From Chloroflexota bacterium (GTDB lineage: Bacteria > Chloroflexota > UBA11872 > UBA12225), in assembly GCA_030447525.1 (NCBI GenBank), contig JAUJOR010000012.1:95286-159285 (forward strand): 64,000 nt of DNA, written 5' to 3'. A model generated the notes under the pieces. That model saw only the letters and a list, made by a program, of their open reading frames with translations, ran no database searches and was not told the DNA's origin. Positions within the stretch are counted from its first letter, which is position 1, and each line of letters opens with the position of its first letter. Positions 33,986-43,002 of the stretch are shown piece after piece. Made by a program: the position numbers and the translations under genes.

Positions 33986-36364
33986 CTACCGCTTGTTGTT
34001 CCCGGCGCCGTTCCCGCTCCCACCTTGACCTTTGTCCTTCTCCTTCTCTTTGTCCTCGTCCTTGCCCTTCTCTTTGTCCTCGTCGCGGCCCGCGCTGTTG
34101 TTGTTATTCGCGCCGGCGGTGCTCGCGCCGGCGGTGCTCGCGCCGGCGGTGCTCGCGCCGGCGGTGCTCGCGCCGGCGGCACCGCTGCCGTTCGCGGGCG
34201 GCGCTGTGATGGGCGGCCCCGACTTGGGCGTGTTGGTGGGGTTGGTCTTCGGTGTGTTGGTTGGCTTCGGCGTAGGTGTGTTGGTGGCGCTGGGCTTGGG
34301 TGTACTGGTCGACTCTGGCTTGGGTGTGTGCGTCGGATCGGGCTTGGGCGTGTGCGTCGGATCGGGCTTGATTGGAGGATTCGGCAGGGTGGGGAGCTCG
34401 ACCTTCGCCGGGGGGTCGACCTTCGCCGGGAGCTCGACCTTCGGTGCCGTCATGTTGGGGATGTCCACCGGCGGTTCGACGACCGGCGTCTTGCTGGGTT
34501 CGACTGGTGGCGCCTTGGTCGGCTCGGCGGTGGGGCTCGGCAAGCGCTCGGCGGCGGTGGTCAGCGAGGGGGATGGCGTCGCCGGTGCCGCCGGCCCCGG
34601 GGTTCCGCCCTCCGCCGTACCGGCGGGGGTGGTGGCGTGGGCCTCTGGCGCCGGCTCCGGGCGTTCCGCGCCGCTGGACGGGGGGCGCCCGCCTTCTACC
34701 TGGTCGGCTGGCCCGCCGCCGGCTGCCGATGGCCTCGGAGCCTCCGGCTGGCCCTCAGGGGTGGTGATGCCGGCGGTGGGGGCGATGGTCTGGGGGGTGG
34801 GTGGCTCAACCTCTCCCCCGGCCGCCGGCTGAGGCAGAGGCCCTACGTCGGAGGCAAGCATGACGTCAGGTGGCGCGTTGGCCGGGGTCGCGGACTCTTC
34901 TGCCGGCGGAGGGGCGGGGAGGAGAGAGTCCAATCTCCCGTACGGAGCGGCCTCATCTAGCGACGCTGGCCCGTCTCCCTCCCGGGCGAGCGCGGAGGTC
35001 GCAGACGCCCGGGATGCGGCCGCGGGAGGTGCGCCGCCGGTGGGCGCAGCGGCGGCGTCCCCGCTCGCAGAGATCGTCCCTGGAGGAGGAGACCAGGTGG
35101 GGCCGGACGTCCCGGCGCCGGTGACTGGCATGGGCTCCCACTGGGCGTACCCCGCCGGTAACAGCGTCGTCCAGTCCAGGCCCGCTGCGCTCGAGGCGCC
35201 GTCCCCGTTCGCCGCCGTGGAGGGCGGTGCGGGGGGCGCCGACGCCGGCCTCGACCCGGAGAAGCCAGTCGAGGCAGATCCGGCCACCCCGGGGACGCCT
35301 GATGCCCCGGGTGACGGCTGCGGCGTGGCGACGGCGCCGATCCGGCGAACGGGCGTGGCTCCGCCGGTGGCTGACTGCTCGGCGCCGGCGCTTGGTTTGG
35401 GACCGGTCAACGCCACGCTCCCGGCGCCGACGACGGCGAGAGCCAGGCCGGCCGCGGACAAGAGGGTGGCACGCGCCCCGCGGCTCGATAGCACTTCTCT
35501 CCCGCGGATATCCTGCCAGCGGATCTCGTGCCAGGGACGCCGCGAGAGTTGGGCTCCGGCCCCCATCGCCCACTGGCTGCCGGACAGTGGCGCCGGCGGG
35601 GGCACACGATCGCCTGCCCCCGGCGTGGGGAGTCGCCCGCCCTCCGGGGGCGCCGACCTCGGCCGGGGCGCCCCCAGGCCCGTTAGGCGGCGTCCTGGCC
35701 CGGTGGCCTGGGCTGCAGCGCCCGCCTGGGCTGCAGCCGGCGTGGGGGCCAGGCCGGCGCCGCTCAGCCGGGGGCAGGTGGAGAACCGTCCCGTGAGGCA
35801 GAGGTCGCGCTGCTGCTCATTGGAAACTGGGGCCGCCGTATCCAGGGCGTGGCAGACGTGCAGCCGGGTGGGACGGGAATAGTGCCGCGTGGGATCGTCC
35901 GAGAAGCCCAGCTTGGGGCAGGGTCCGCTCTCAGCCCCCGTGTCCGCCGCGTTCATCACCGCGCCGGGAGCTGCGTCGGGGCCGGGCGCCGCGGGCGTCC
36001 CAGCGCCGGGGGCCGCTCGGCCAGGGGCGACCGGAGGGGCGCCGGCCAGCGCCGTGAGGCGCGCCGGCAATCCTGCCACGGGGAGATCCAGGTTGCGTTG
36101 CTCGGGCACGGCCTCGCCGACAAACTGCGTCTGCCCGCTGGGGAGTGTGCGCAAGATCGCCCCCAGGGCGTCCAGCCCCCGCAAGGTGCCGTAGGTCGCC
36201 GCCGTAAGGCGGCCGCGGGCGAGAAAGACCTCGCCGGCCGCCGCCACGTCGTCGCGCCAGACGAGCAGACAGCCACTGCGTCGCTCGGCGGCCAGCGAGC
36301 AGATGAGAGACGCGGTGTCCCCGTCCGTTCTGGCTCCCGAAAATGGACCCGCTGAATCACTCAT
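33986..36364 (-). CDS. PATAN-domain protein with Cys4 module and long repetitive tail
   Basis: A 792-residue protein. A PATAN/DUF4388-like domain (about 15-110: GEVFLARGRLTAATYGTLRG then LDALGAIL) is followed by a four-cysteine module (Cys149, 171, 189, 197 within CPKLGFSDDPTRHYS ... HVCHALD ... DLCLTGRFSTCPRL), probably binding a metal. One transmembrane helix lies near 299-320 and a ~470-residue Pro/Thr/Ala-rich tail follows, with TPKPxxTxTP repeats, four GASTA repeats and a charged DEDKEK stretch. The architecture suggests a cytoplasmic sensor linked to a stalk across the envelope. The ATG at 36364 is preceded by AAGGT. Confidence 0.75.
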   Translation of the reverse strand: MSDSAGPFSGARTDGDTASLICSLAAERRSGCLLVWRDDVAAAGEVFLARGRLTAATYGTLRGLDALGAILRTLPSGQTQFVGEAVPEQRNLDLPVAGLPARLTALAGAPPVAPGRAAPGAGTPAAPGPDAAPGAVMNAADTGAESGPCPKLGFSDDPTRHYSRPTRLHVCHALDTAAPVSNEQQRDLCLTGRFSTCPRLSGAGLAPTPAAAQAGAAAQATGPGRRLTGLGAPRPRSAPPEGGRLPTPGAGDRVPPPAPLSGSQWAMGAGAQLSRRPWHEIRWQDIRGREVLSSRGARATLLSAAGLALAVVGAGSVALTGPKPSAGAEQSATGGATPVRRIGAVATPQPSPGASGVPGVAGSASTGFSGSRPASAPPAPPSTAANGDGASSAAGLDWTTLLPAGYAQWEPMPVTGAGTSGPTWSPPPGTISASGDAAAAPTGGAPPAAASRASATSALAREGDGPASLDEAAPYGRLDSLLPAPPPAEESATPANAPPDVMLASDVGPLPQPAAGGEVEPPTPQTIAPTAGITTPEGQPEAPRPSAAGGGPADQVEGGRPPSSGAERPEPAPEAHATTPAGTAEGGTPGPAAPATPSPSLTTAAERLPSPTAEPTKAPPVEPSKTPVVEPPVDIPNMTAPKVELPAKVDPPAKVELPTLPNPPIKPDPTHTPKPDPTHTPKPESTSTPKPSATNTPTPKPTNTPKTNPTNTPKSGPPITAPPANGSGAAGASTAGASTAGASTAGASTAGANNNNSAGRDEDKEKGKDEDKEKEKDKGQGGSGNGAGNNKR
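34111..34180. repeat. 15-bp minisatellite in the PATAN protein tail
   Basis: Four exact copies of CGCCGGCGGTGCTCG (34111-34170) plus a partial fifth encode the GASTA repeats on the minus strand. Just beyond, around 34317-34370, a ~24-bp repeat (GTGTGCGTCGGATCGGGCTT) encodes KPDPTHTP units. The periods are multiples of three, so copy number can change without a frameshift. Confidence 0.95.
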
Positions 36365-36555
36365 GCGTCACGTACCTTGCGCCGGCAACGGCTGCACGTC
36401 CCGGTGGCTCGATGCGGCCGCTCGGACAGTGGCACGCCCCGGCATCCGCCCCGCAGCGAGTCAATGAGAAAAGATCGCAGGGCCAGAGCGCGGCTCGGTG
36501 GAGGCACGGTTGAGAGGGGGTTGTAACAGCACGGGCAGCCGCCCCGCAGGCGGCG

Positions 36556-37512
36556 GTGCCGAGGTGGTCACAGCGCCCGTTGTGTAAGGACGTGGCGTGG
36601 CGCAGGGGCCTGGGCGCTCTACTGGTGCTTACCCTGCCCGCCTGGGCCCCCTTGCTGCACCCCCACTTCAGTCTGTGGAAGGTCTTCGACGGGGGCCTCC
36701 ATCTGCGACGCACCCTCTTCTTACGGGAGCTGATCGCCGACGGCAACTGGTATCCCCGGTGGCTGCCCCAGCAGTTCGGGGGCTACGGCTACCCAACCCT
36801 GAACTTTTATGCCCCCGGCCTGTACTACCTGACCCTGGCACTGGCCGCCCTCCTATCGCTGGTGCGCCCCCAGGGGGCAATCTACGTGGCCATGCAGGGG
36901 GCCAGCGCCCTTGGCGCCTGGGCGGCCGTGGCGGCCCCGGATGGGGGTCGCCTGGGGCTGGGGGGCTTCGTGGACGTGCGCCCGCTGGGGCTGACGGCCC
37001 CGGACCGGCCCCTGCGGGACGCGGGGGTGGATGGGCGTCGCTGGCTGTACCTGCACCCCCCGGCTCAGGTGAGCCTGGCGCTGGAGGTGCCGGCGGAGGG
37101 CTACCTGCAGGCGGGGCTGGCCCTGGACCCGCGGGCGTGGGAGGCGACCCTGGGCGATGGCGTGCGCTTCCTGGCCACCGTCCGTCCCCTGGCTCCACAG
37201 GAGCCGGGAGGGGCCACCGCCGAGGGAGGGGCCACTGGGGGCGCTGCCGAGGGAGGGGCCACGACGGTGGTGGAGGTGGGGCTGAACCCGCGGGCGCGGG
37301 GGGAGCAGCGGCGCTGGGTGGACGTGGTGGCCGACCTGCGCCCGTGGGCGGGGCGGCGGGTGTGGCTGACGCTACGCACGGAGGGGCGGGCCGACCCGGC
37401 GTACGACTGGGCGGGATGGGGGGAGCCGGCGGTGGTGCGCCTGGACCCTCTGACGGCGGCCCGCCTGCGGGAGAGCGCCCGCCAGACCGCCTCCCTGGCC
37501 CTGCGTCCTTGA
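36556..37512 (+). CDS. Membrane protein with its central region apparently deleted
   Basis: A 318-residue frame. The N-terminus (about 15-120) is the start of a large polytopic glycosyltransferase-like protein: KVFDGGLHLRRTLFLRELIA, PQQFGGYGYPTLNFYAPGLY. Directly after QGASALGAWAAV it switches to a soluble beta-rich C-terminal domain (LHPPAQVSLALEVPAEGYLQ ... DPAYDWAGWGEPAVVRL) of the kind that ends such proteins. The many expected central helices are absent, suggesting an in-frame internal deletion near 36930. It is probably non-functional as an enzyme. The gap 36365-36555 holds no gene. Confidence 0.55.
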   Translation: MPRWSQRPLCKDVAWRRGLGALLVLTLPAWAPLLHPHFSLWKVFDGGLHLRRTLFLRELIADGNWYPRWLPQQFGGYGYPTLNFYAPGLYYLTLALAALLSLVRPQGAIYVAMQGASALGAWAAVAAPDGGRLGLGGFVDVRPLGLTAPDRPLRDAGVDGRRWLYLHPPAQVSLALEVPAEGYLQAGLALDPRAWEATLGDGVRFLATVRPLAPQEPGGATAEGGATGGAAEGGATTVVEVGLNPRARGEQRRWVDVVADLRPWAGRRVWLTLRTEGRADPAYDWAGWGEPAVVRLDPLTAARLRESARQTASLALRP

Positions 37513-37665
37513 GCCTCTGTCGGTCGGTCTCGGTTGATCAGTCTCTATGGATCGGCCCCTGTTGGTCGGCGCCGCGCCGGCTTGGCCCTGGTCCTGCATC
37601 GTCCCCGCGGGGCGAGGGTCTGGGTAAGGCACGCCGGTTGGGGACGCGGGAAAGGAGCGCGGGGT

Positions 37666-38034
37666 ATGTTCGCCTTGTGGCGCTGGTGGCGGCGGATGGG
37701 AGGATGGCGGGGCTTCCTGGCCGATGGCCTGCTGGCCTGGCGCCTGTTCCGCGACGGGCGCGTGCCCATCTTTCCCAAGCTCATCTTTCCCCTTTACCTG
37801 GCGTACTTCTTCTCCCCCATCAACCTCCCCTTCGAGTGGATTCCCTTCCTTGGACAGGTGGACGATGTGGGTCTGGGGATGCTTGCCCTGGCCACGTTCC
37901 TGCGCAGCTGCCCGCCGGGCCTCGTCGTCGAGCACGCCACGCGCCTGCAGCAAGACATCTTGCACAACCCCCGCTTCGGGCGCTTCGGGCGTTACGCCAG
38001 CCCGAGCCTCGACCGCTGGATCCACCCCCGTTGA
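37666..38034 (+). CDS. DUF1232 (YkvA-like) protein
   Basis: A 122-residue protein of the DUF1232 family. The motif FPLYLAYFFSPINLPFEWIP then FLGQVDDVGLGMLALATFLR matches the conserved DhxPv/G-xxDD core of these small membrane-associated proteins, whose function is unknown. The ATG at 37666 follows AAAGGAG at good spacing; the frame upstream to 37534 is low-complexity and is not included. Confidence 0.85.
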   Translation: MFALWRWWRRMGGWRGFLADGLLAWRLFRDGRVPIFPKLIFPLYLAYFFSPINLPFEWIPFLGQVDDVGLGMLALATFLRSCPPGLVVEHATRLQQDILHNPRFGRFGRYASPSLDRWIHPR

Positions 38035-38203
38035 TCAGGCAATACTGACCGGCCGGGGCTGACTGCCGAGCGCTGCGCCCGCTCCTGAAGGTGGCCACTG
38101 CTTCAGGCTGGAGATGGCAGGTCTAGCCAGCCCGGTACCGCCTCAGAGTTGGTGCTGACCGGCCGGCGCTGTTCGATGGGCGGTGGCGGCCCTTTGGCTT
38201 CGG

Positions 38204-39629
38204 TCACGTCCAGTCGTCCCAGGCGGAGAGGGCGGCGCGGGCGCCGCCCAGGCGCTCGCGCAGGGTTGCCAGGGCAGCCCCCACCGCCAGGAGCACCAGG
38301 GCGGTGACGCCGAAGATGACGAACAGGGGGAGCGTCTGGATCAGAGGGAACAGCGCCCGCAAGGCCCCCGCCGCCAGTCCGCTTGTCCCGGCCAGTACGA
38401 GCACCCGATGCCGCAGGCCGATCCCTCCCAGGAGGAAGACGACGCCCTCCAGCACCAGCGCCACGATGTACCGCCAGGCGGTCGGGTCGTCCGAAAGGGA
38501 CTGCACCGCGCTCGTCCCCAGAAGCAGCAAGGCCCCTGCCCCGCCGGCCAGCCGGCTCGACTCCCCGCCCCGTGCCCCCGTCTGCCGGACAGCCACGGCA
38601 CACCAGATCAGCCACAGCCCCGGAGGGACGGTGTACCACTGAGGGTTGCGCAGACCCAGGTACGCGCCGATCCACAGGCCCCCAGCACGGCGATAGATTG
38701 AGCGAGATAGCCGGCGGCGGCGCTCCTGCGGTAGTGCGCCTCGACGGCGATCATCAAGGCCAGCGCCCACCAGACGACGAGCGAGGCCAGGGCGCCCGGC
38801 GCCCGGGGACGGAGGAACTCCTCCACCACCATGCAGGCCAGGGCCGTCGCGCCCCCCACTATCACGGCGGCGACGTAATGCGCCCGGACCCAGGCGTCTT
38901 GCCTTGTAGCCGGCGACCACAGCCGGGGGGCGCCAGGCCGGCCGGCCGGGAAGCGGGCCCAGACGTGGCCGGCGCCGTAGATGAGCCAGGCCAGGGCGAC
39001 CAGCGCCGGCGGGTACCAGTGCGGGGCTGTCCCGGCGTCGTACAGCAGGCTGCACACCCCCCCGGCCACGGCCCCGGCGGCGGCAACGCCGGGCGCGGCT
39101 CGTAGAACGGCGGCGCCGGCATAGACGACTGCCCCGTACACCACGAGCAGCCAGCCCAACAGCGACCAATCCGCGACCGCCAGCGCCCCGCCGGCAATCC
39201 ACAAGGCATCTACCACGGCGACGAGGGCGAGTGGCCAGGACCAGCGCCAGCCGGCGGTGCGCCCCAGCACCAGGGCGGCGCCGGCGCGTACGAGACGATC
39301 AGAATGCTGCGGTCGGCCAGGAACTCCTGCAGGGACAGCCCTCTGGCCCCTGCCGGGGCCATCAGGGCAGCGCCTATCTCGGCGCTGCGCTCTCGATAGT
39401 GCCGGCGGAGCTCGTCCAGCGCCTCCGGGGTGACGGGGCCCCAGGGGCGCAGCTGCGTCAGCTCGGCCGAGACATACCGCGTCCGCGTCAGCGCTTCTCG
39501 CAGTGCCTGGCCGGCGGCCTCATCCATGCCTGCCGGGATGGCCATTGGGGGCCGCCGGCCAGTCTCCGGCGTGGCCGGTGCCGGACCCTCGCGGGCGATC
39601 GCCTGGAAGAGCCTCTCCAACCACCCCAT
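38204..39629 (-). pseudogene. Polytopic membrane protein with two frameshifts
   Basis: Three frames together form one protein. The soluble N-terminus (MGWLERLFQAIAREG ... SLQEFLADRSILIVSY) starts at the ATG at 39629. A 1-base-type shift near 39290 moves to LVLGRTAGWRWSWPLALVAV and a run of helices. A second shift near 38690 (after YLAQSIAVLGA) moves to GGLWIGAYLGLRNPQWYTVP and the last helices, ending at 38204. The layout (helical N-terminus, then about 12 hydrophobic segments) resembles DUF2157/SCO7613-like membrane proteins. It is decayed or mis-sequenced. Confidence 0.7.
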
Positions 39630-39863
39630 GAGTCCCCCGACGCTGCGCTCCACCCGGCCTGCGGACCCCGTCCCGCCCGGAGCCCCTGGCGGGTCTTCCT
39701 ACCTACGGGAATCTACGTTGCATTGGCCCCGTCCGTCCTGACTCTCGCGTCCTGGCTCTCGCGTCCTGGCTCTCGCGTCCTGACTCTCGGCGCCGTGGCC
39801 TGGCGCCTGCTGCTTGGTACCTGCTGCCTGGCGTTGCCCGGCCGTGCCCCTCCCTCCCCAGGC

Positions 39864-40520
39864 TTAGCGGCACGTCCAGTGGCGTGGGCCTTGCGTGGCC
39901 ATCAACCAGGAGGCTGCTTCGATGTTGGCCACCGGGTCATACGGCGAGGCGTAGCCCAGGTTCACAGCCGCGCTGGCCATGCGCCAGGTGCTGGGGATGA
40001 ACTGGAACACGCCGGCGGCTCCCCCGGGTCCCTGTGCGCCCGGGTTCCAACGGCTCTCACACCAGGCCACGCGGAGCATCTGCCCCTGGTCCAGGCCCCA
40101 GCGGTGCGCAGCGTCGGCAATCAAGGTGGGCACGTCCGGCGGCACGTAGACGGGTGCGACGGGTGTCGCCCAGACCGGCCCCTCCGCGGACGTGAATGCC
40201 TCCACGACGCTCGTCTCGTCGGCCTCGCCGCCGGCGGCCAGGTCACCTCGCTCAGCCTCATCCCTCTCATCGGCCCCAGCTTCGGCCCCAGCTTCGGCCC
40301 GCCGGCGGGGCCCCGTCAGACTGGCCCAGCCGGCCTCCACGTCTGCGCCGAGGGAGGTGGCAGCTTCCCCCGGCTCGTCCCCCTGCGCCCAGACATCGGG
40401 TGCCGGCGACTCGCACTCGTCGGCCGCCGGGGCTGACCCGGCCGCCACGGCGTGGGCCGGAACCGCCGTCGTCGAGAGTAGGCGCATGGCGAACAGTACA
40501 CCAAGCGTAAACCTAGCCAT
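39864..40520 (-). CDS. Secreted SLT-type transglycosylase-like protein
   Basis: A 218-residue exported protein. The N-terminus has a signal peptide (MARFTLGVLFAMRLLSTTAV with AHA before the likely cleavage site). A disordered acidic region runs to about 130. The C-terminal ~80 residues form a transglycosylase/Rpf-like domain with the catalytic Glu in AWCESRWNPGA and GAAGVFQFIPSTWR. It should cut peptidoglycan outside the cell. The ATG at 40520 overlaps the stop of a 12-codon upstream frame and has its own GAGGAAGG site. Confidence 0.85.
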   Translation of the reverse strand: MARFTLGVLFAMRLLSTTAVPAHAVAAGSAPAADECESPAPDVWAQGDEPGEAATSLGADVEAGWASLTGPRRRAEAGAEAGADERDEAERGDLAAGGEADETSVVEAFTSAEGPVWATPVAPVYVPPDVPTLIADAAHRWGLDQGQMLRVAWCESRWNPGAQGPGGAAGVFQFIPSTWRMASAAVNLGYASPYDPVANIEAASWLMATQGPRHWTCR

Positions 40521-40558
40521 CAGCCCGCCTTCCTCGCCCGCTGGTCAGTGCCTCCCAT
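40520..40558 (-). CDS. Twelve-residue leader peptide upstream of the transglycosylase
   Basis: An ATG at 40558 with an ideal AGGAGG site 5 bases upstream encodes MGGTDQRARKAG and stops at TGA overlapping the ATG of the transglycosylase gene (TGATG). This looks like a translated upstream frame coupled to the main gene. It could also be chance, since the main gene has its own binding site. Confidence 0.35.
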   Translation of the reverse strand: MGGTDQRARKAG

Positions 40559-40573
40559 GTGTGCCTCCTGAAG

Positions 40574-40637
40574 AAGTAGCATTTCCAAACGTTCTGTATA
40601 CCAAAAGGAAAACCCGTCGTATACCAAACAGCTACTT
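40574..40637. promoter_or_regulatory. AT-rich promoter region with direct and inverted repeats
   Basis: In a window of very high GC, 40570-40645 is AT-rich. It holds GTATACCAAA twice (40596-40605 and 40619-40628, 23 bases apart) framed by an inverted pair AAGTAGC (40574-40580) / GCTACTT (40631-40637). It lies upstream of the secreted transglycosylase on the minus strand. A regulator binding on one DNA face (about two helical turns apart) is plausible. The rest of the gap, 40646-40867, shows nothing recognisable. Confidence 0.5.
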
Positions 40638-40867
40638 TATAGGAGTCGCAGAGGTGGTAGAGGCACCGCCCGGGGGTGGGATAGATCGTCCCCGGTGGGG
40701 CGCGGGGCGCGGTGCGCTTGGATGGGGCACATGCCGGTGGCGGCCCGGCCGGGACTCTCCCACGGGGGCATCTGGCCCGCGACTCGTCTTGGGGGAACCG
40801 CACCGGGCGCCAGCCCCCCGGGGCGTGGCCGGCCGGGGGCAGCGGCGCCGTGTGGTCGGGGAATCTT

Positions 40868-41986
40868 CTAGAAGGTCGTCCGCAGCGTCTGCGTCTCGCC
40901 CGTCTCGGCCGCGCGATAGGCGGACTCGATGACGTCAATCACGTGGCGGGCGTGCTCGGCTGTGACGATGGTCGGCGTGCCGTCACGTACCCAGTCCACC
41001 AGCTGCATGATGTCCTCGAAGACGTGCTGCTCGCCGATCTCGCGATGCGGGCCGACGACGTGGGGGAGGAGCCACTGCCTCCCGGAGCGCCCCCCTTGCT
41101 CCGCCAGCTCCCGCCCGGGGTAGTCGAACGGCTCGCCGTTCAGGGTGAGCCCGACGATCTGCCCGCGGGTGCCGAAAAAGCTGGGCATGAACCCCTCGGT
41201 GACGCGCCCGGCCGCTGCGCCGTAGACGAAGGCAAACAGGGCGTTGCCAAAGTCCAGCACCATCAAGGTGTTATCGTCGGCGTCGCAAGGCACCATCTGC
41301 CCCCGAAACTCGCGTTCCTTGATCCGCACGCCGGACATGGCGGTGACGCGCCGCGCCGGCCCCAGGATGCCGGTCAGCCCGTGCAGGGCGTAGACGGTCA
41401 TGTCGTAGAGTGGCCCGCCCCCGGGCTTACGGTAGTACCAAGAAGGATCGATGTTGCTCAGGGGATCCTGTCCTTGGCGCACGGTCTCCTGCTCGTGGTA
41501 CGTCCCGAAGGCGGCGCCGCAGGCCGCCCAGGCCAGCGTCCCCAGCCCGCCTTCCTGGAGCAGCTCCTTGATCCGCCGGTTGTGTGGGCGCAGCATCTCC
41601 CCCGGCGAGGCGACCAGCTTGAGCCCCTTACCTCGCGCCGTCTCGATCAGGTCGGTCGCCTCGTCCACCGTGGTGGTCATGGTCTTGTTGAAGTGCACGT
41701 GCTTCCCGGCGTCCAGAGCCTGTCGCCCCTGCCGGTAGTGCAGGCCGATGGGCGAGGCGATGGTCACAGCATCAACGTCCCCGGCGGTCAGGAGGGCCTC
41801 GTAGTCCTCAAAGGCCTGGGGGATGCCGAAGCGCTCCGCCGCCGCCTCCGCCCGCCCCGGCGCTGGGTCGCAGACCGCTTGGAGGAGCACCCGATCCTGG
41901 ACGTCTGGCTGGCTCAGGTGGGGCAGGATGCCCCGTACGGAGATGCTGCCGGCCCCCACCACTCCCAGGCGTACCACGTCCGTCAT
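40868..41986 (-). CDS. Gfo/Idh/MocA family oxidoreductase
   Basis: A 372-residue NAD(P)-dependent sugar-type dehydrogenase. The Rossmann domain starts VRLGVVGAGSISVRGILPHL and contains DAVTIASPIGLHYRQGRQAL. The family Lys is in GKHVHFNKTMTTTVDEA (here FNKT instead of the usual EKP). The C-terminal domain contains DPSWYYRKPGGGPLYDMTVY. The ATG at 41986 follows GGAGGGG. It probably acts on a sugar or inositol derivative; the substrate is unknown. Confidence 0.9.
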   Translation of the reverse strand: MTDVVRLGVVGAGSISVRGILPHLSQPDVQDRVLLQAVCDPAPGRAEAAAERFGIPQAFEDYEALLTAGDVDAVTIASPIGLHYRQGRQALDAGKHVHFNKTMTTTVDEATDLIETARGKGLKLVASPGEMLRPHNRRIKELLQEGGLGTLAWAACGAAFGTYHEQETVRQGQDPLSNIDPSWYYRKPGGGPLYDMTVYALHGLTGILGPARRVTAMSGVRIKEREFRGQMVPCDADDNTLMVLDFGNALFAFVYGAAAGRVTEGFMPSFFGTRGQIVGLTLNGEPFDYPGRELAEQGGRSGRQWLLPHVVGPHREIGEQHVFEDIMQLVDWVRDGTPTIVTAEHARHVIDVIESAYRAAETGETQTLRTTF

Positions 41987-42119
41987 GATCGTCCCCTCCG
42001 CTCCCCAGATTGGCTCCCTGGATCTCCTGTGCCATCGGCGGCCGGCTCTCCTCCGGGCGCGCCAGTATAGCGCGGGGGCCACTCGCCCGGGTGGCCCCCG
42101 CGCCGGCCGGCAAGACCGT

Positions 42120-42839
42120 CTAGACTGGGACGCCAACTATTGTCAGCTTGCCGTCAGTCACAGTCACCGTGCGCACGCGCACCCGCTGTCGCGCCACCAC
42201 GCTATCCACCTGGGCCTGCAGCGTCTCCTCGACGTACCGGCGGGTGCTCGCCGGCATCGGGAGGTTGCTCAGCCGGGCGTCGGTCAGGGTGACGCGCATC
42301 CGGCCACCCTCGGTCGTCACCGTGCCCGCGAGGCTGAACGGCAGGGGCGACGGCCCTACCTGAGCCGTGCCGCTGGCGCGGATCTGGCCGTCGCGCAGCT
42401 GCAGGGCCACGCTGCGCACGGCCGCCGGCCCCAGGGGCGTATCCCCCAGCGACTGCCCGGCCAGGCTGGCGTTCGCCTGCTGGGTCAGCGTCGCCTCGTC
42501 CAGCTCGACGATCACCTCCCCGGGCGCGCGCCCAGGCGTTAACGCAGGCGTTGGCGGTGGATTGGGGGTCACCCCGCGGGAGGGCGTCCCCGGAGGCGAG
42601 GGCCCTCCCGCCACGGCGACCGCGGGCGAGGTGGCCCTCGCTGGGGTGGGCCCCGCCGTCACGGCGGCCACCGGGGCCAGGGGCGTGGTCGTCACCGTCG
42701 TGGCCGTTTCCTGCGCCGGCCGACCGGAGGGTGCGGCGGGCGGCGCCACTTCCCCGCCCACCGGGCGCCCGAGCAGGTACCAGCCTGCCCCCAGGGCCCC
42801 CAGGAGCAGGATCACGATCCACGGAATCACCCACCGCAT
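42120..42839 (-). CDS. Membrane-anchored LmeA/DUF2993-like protein
   Basis: A 239-residue protein. One N-terminal helix (about 4-23: VIPWIVILLLGALGAGWYLL) anchors it. A Thr/Pro/Ala-rich linker runs to about 110. The C-terminal ~130 residues resemble LmeA/DUF2993 lipid-binding beta domains (VIVELDEATLTQQANASLAG ... LRDGQIRASGTAQVG ... VRTVTVTDGKLTIVG). LmeA-like proteins bind phospholipids in the envelope of Actinobacteria. The ATG at 42839 follows GAGGA. The similarity is moderate. Confidence 0.65.
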   Translation of the reverse strand: MRWVIPWIVILLLGALGAGWYLLGRPVGGEVAPPAAPSGRPAQETATTVTTTPLAPVAAVTAGPTPARATSPAVAVAGGPSPPGTPSRGVTPNPPPTPALTPGRAPGEVIVELDEATLTQQANASLAGQSLGDTPLGPAAVRSVALQLRDGQIRASGTAQVGPSPLPFSLAGTVTTEGGRMRVTLTDARLSNLPMPASTRRYVEETLQAQVDSVVARQRVRVRTVTVTDGKLTIVGVPV

Positions 42840-43002
42840 GCCGTCCTCGGTGACGCTGCGGCTGCATGACGCGTGCCACCCGGCCCTGCTACACCGTGAG
42901 CCGCTCGTACCCTTGGCGAGGAGGCGGCTTGGTGCTTGACCAAGTCGGGTTCGAGCCCCTCGTGGCGGCGCAAACGTCCGGCCTGGCGGTACCATTCCCC
43001 TC

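Noticed and set aside
42915..42970. tRNA-like segment (GGGTTCGAGCCC resembling a T-arm)
   Set aside because: No acceptor stem, D-arm or anticodon arm can be folded around it; the T-stem has only about three pairs.
42840..43002. Riboswitch upstream of metF
   Set aside because: The SAM, cobalamin and THF consensus cores were looked for and are not present here.
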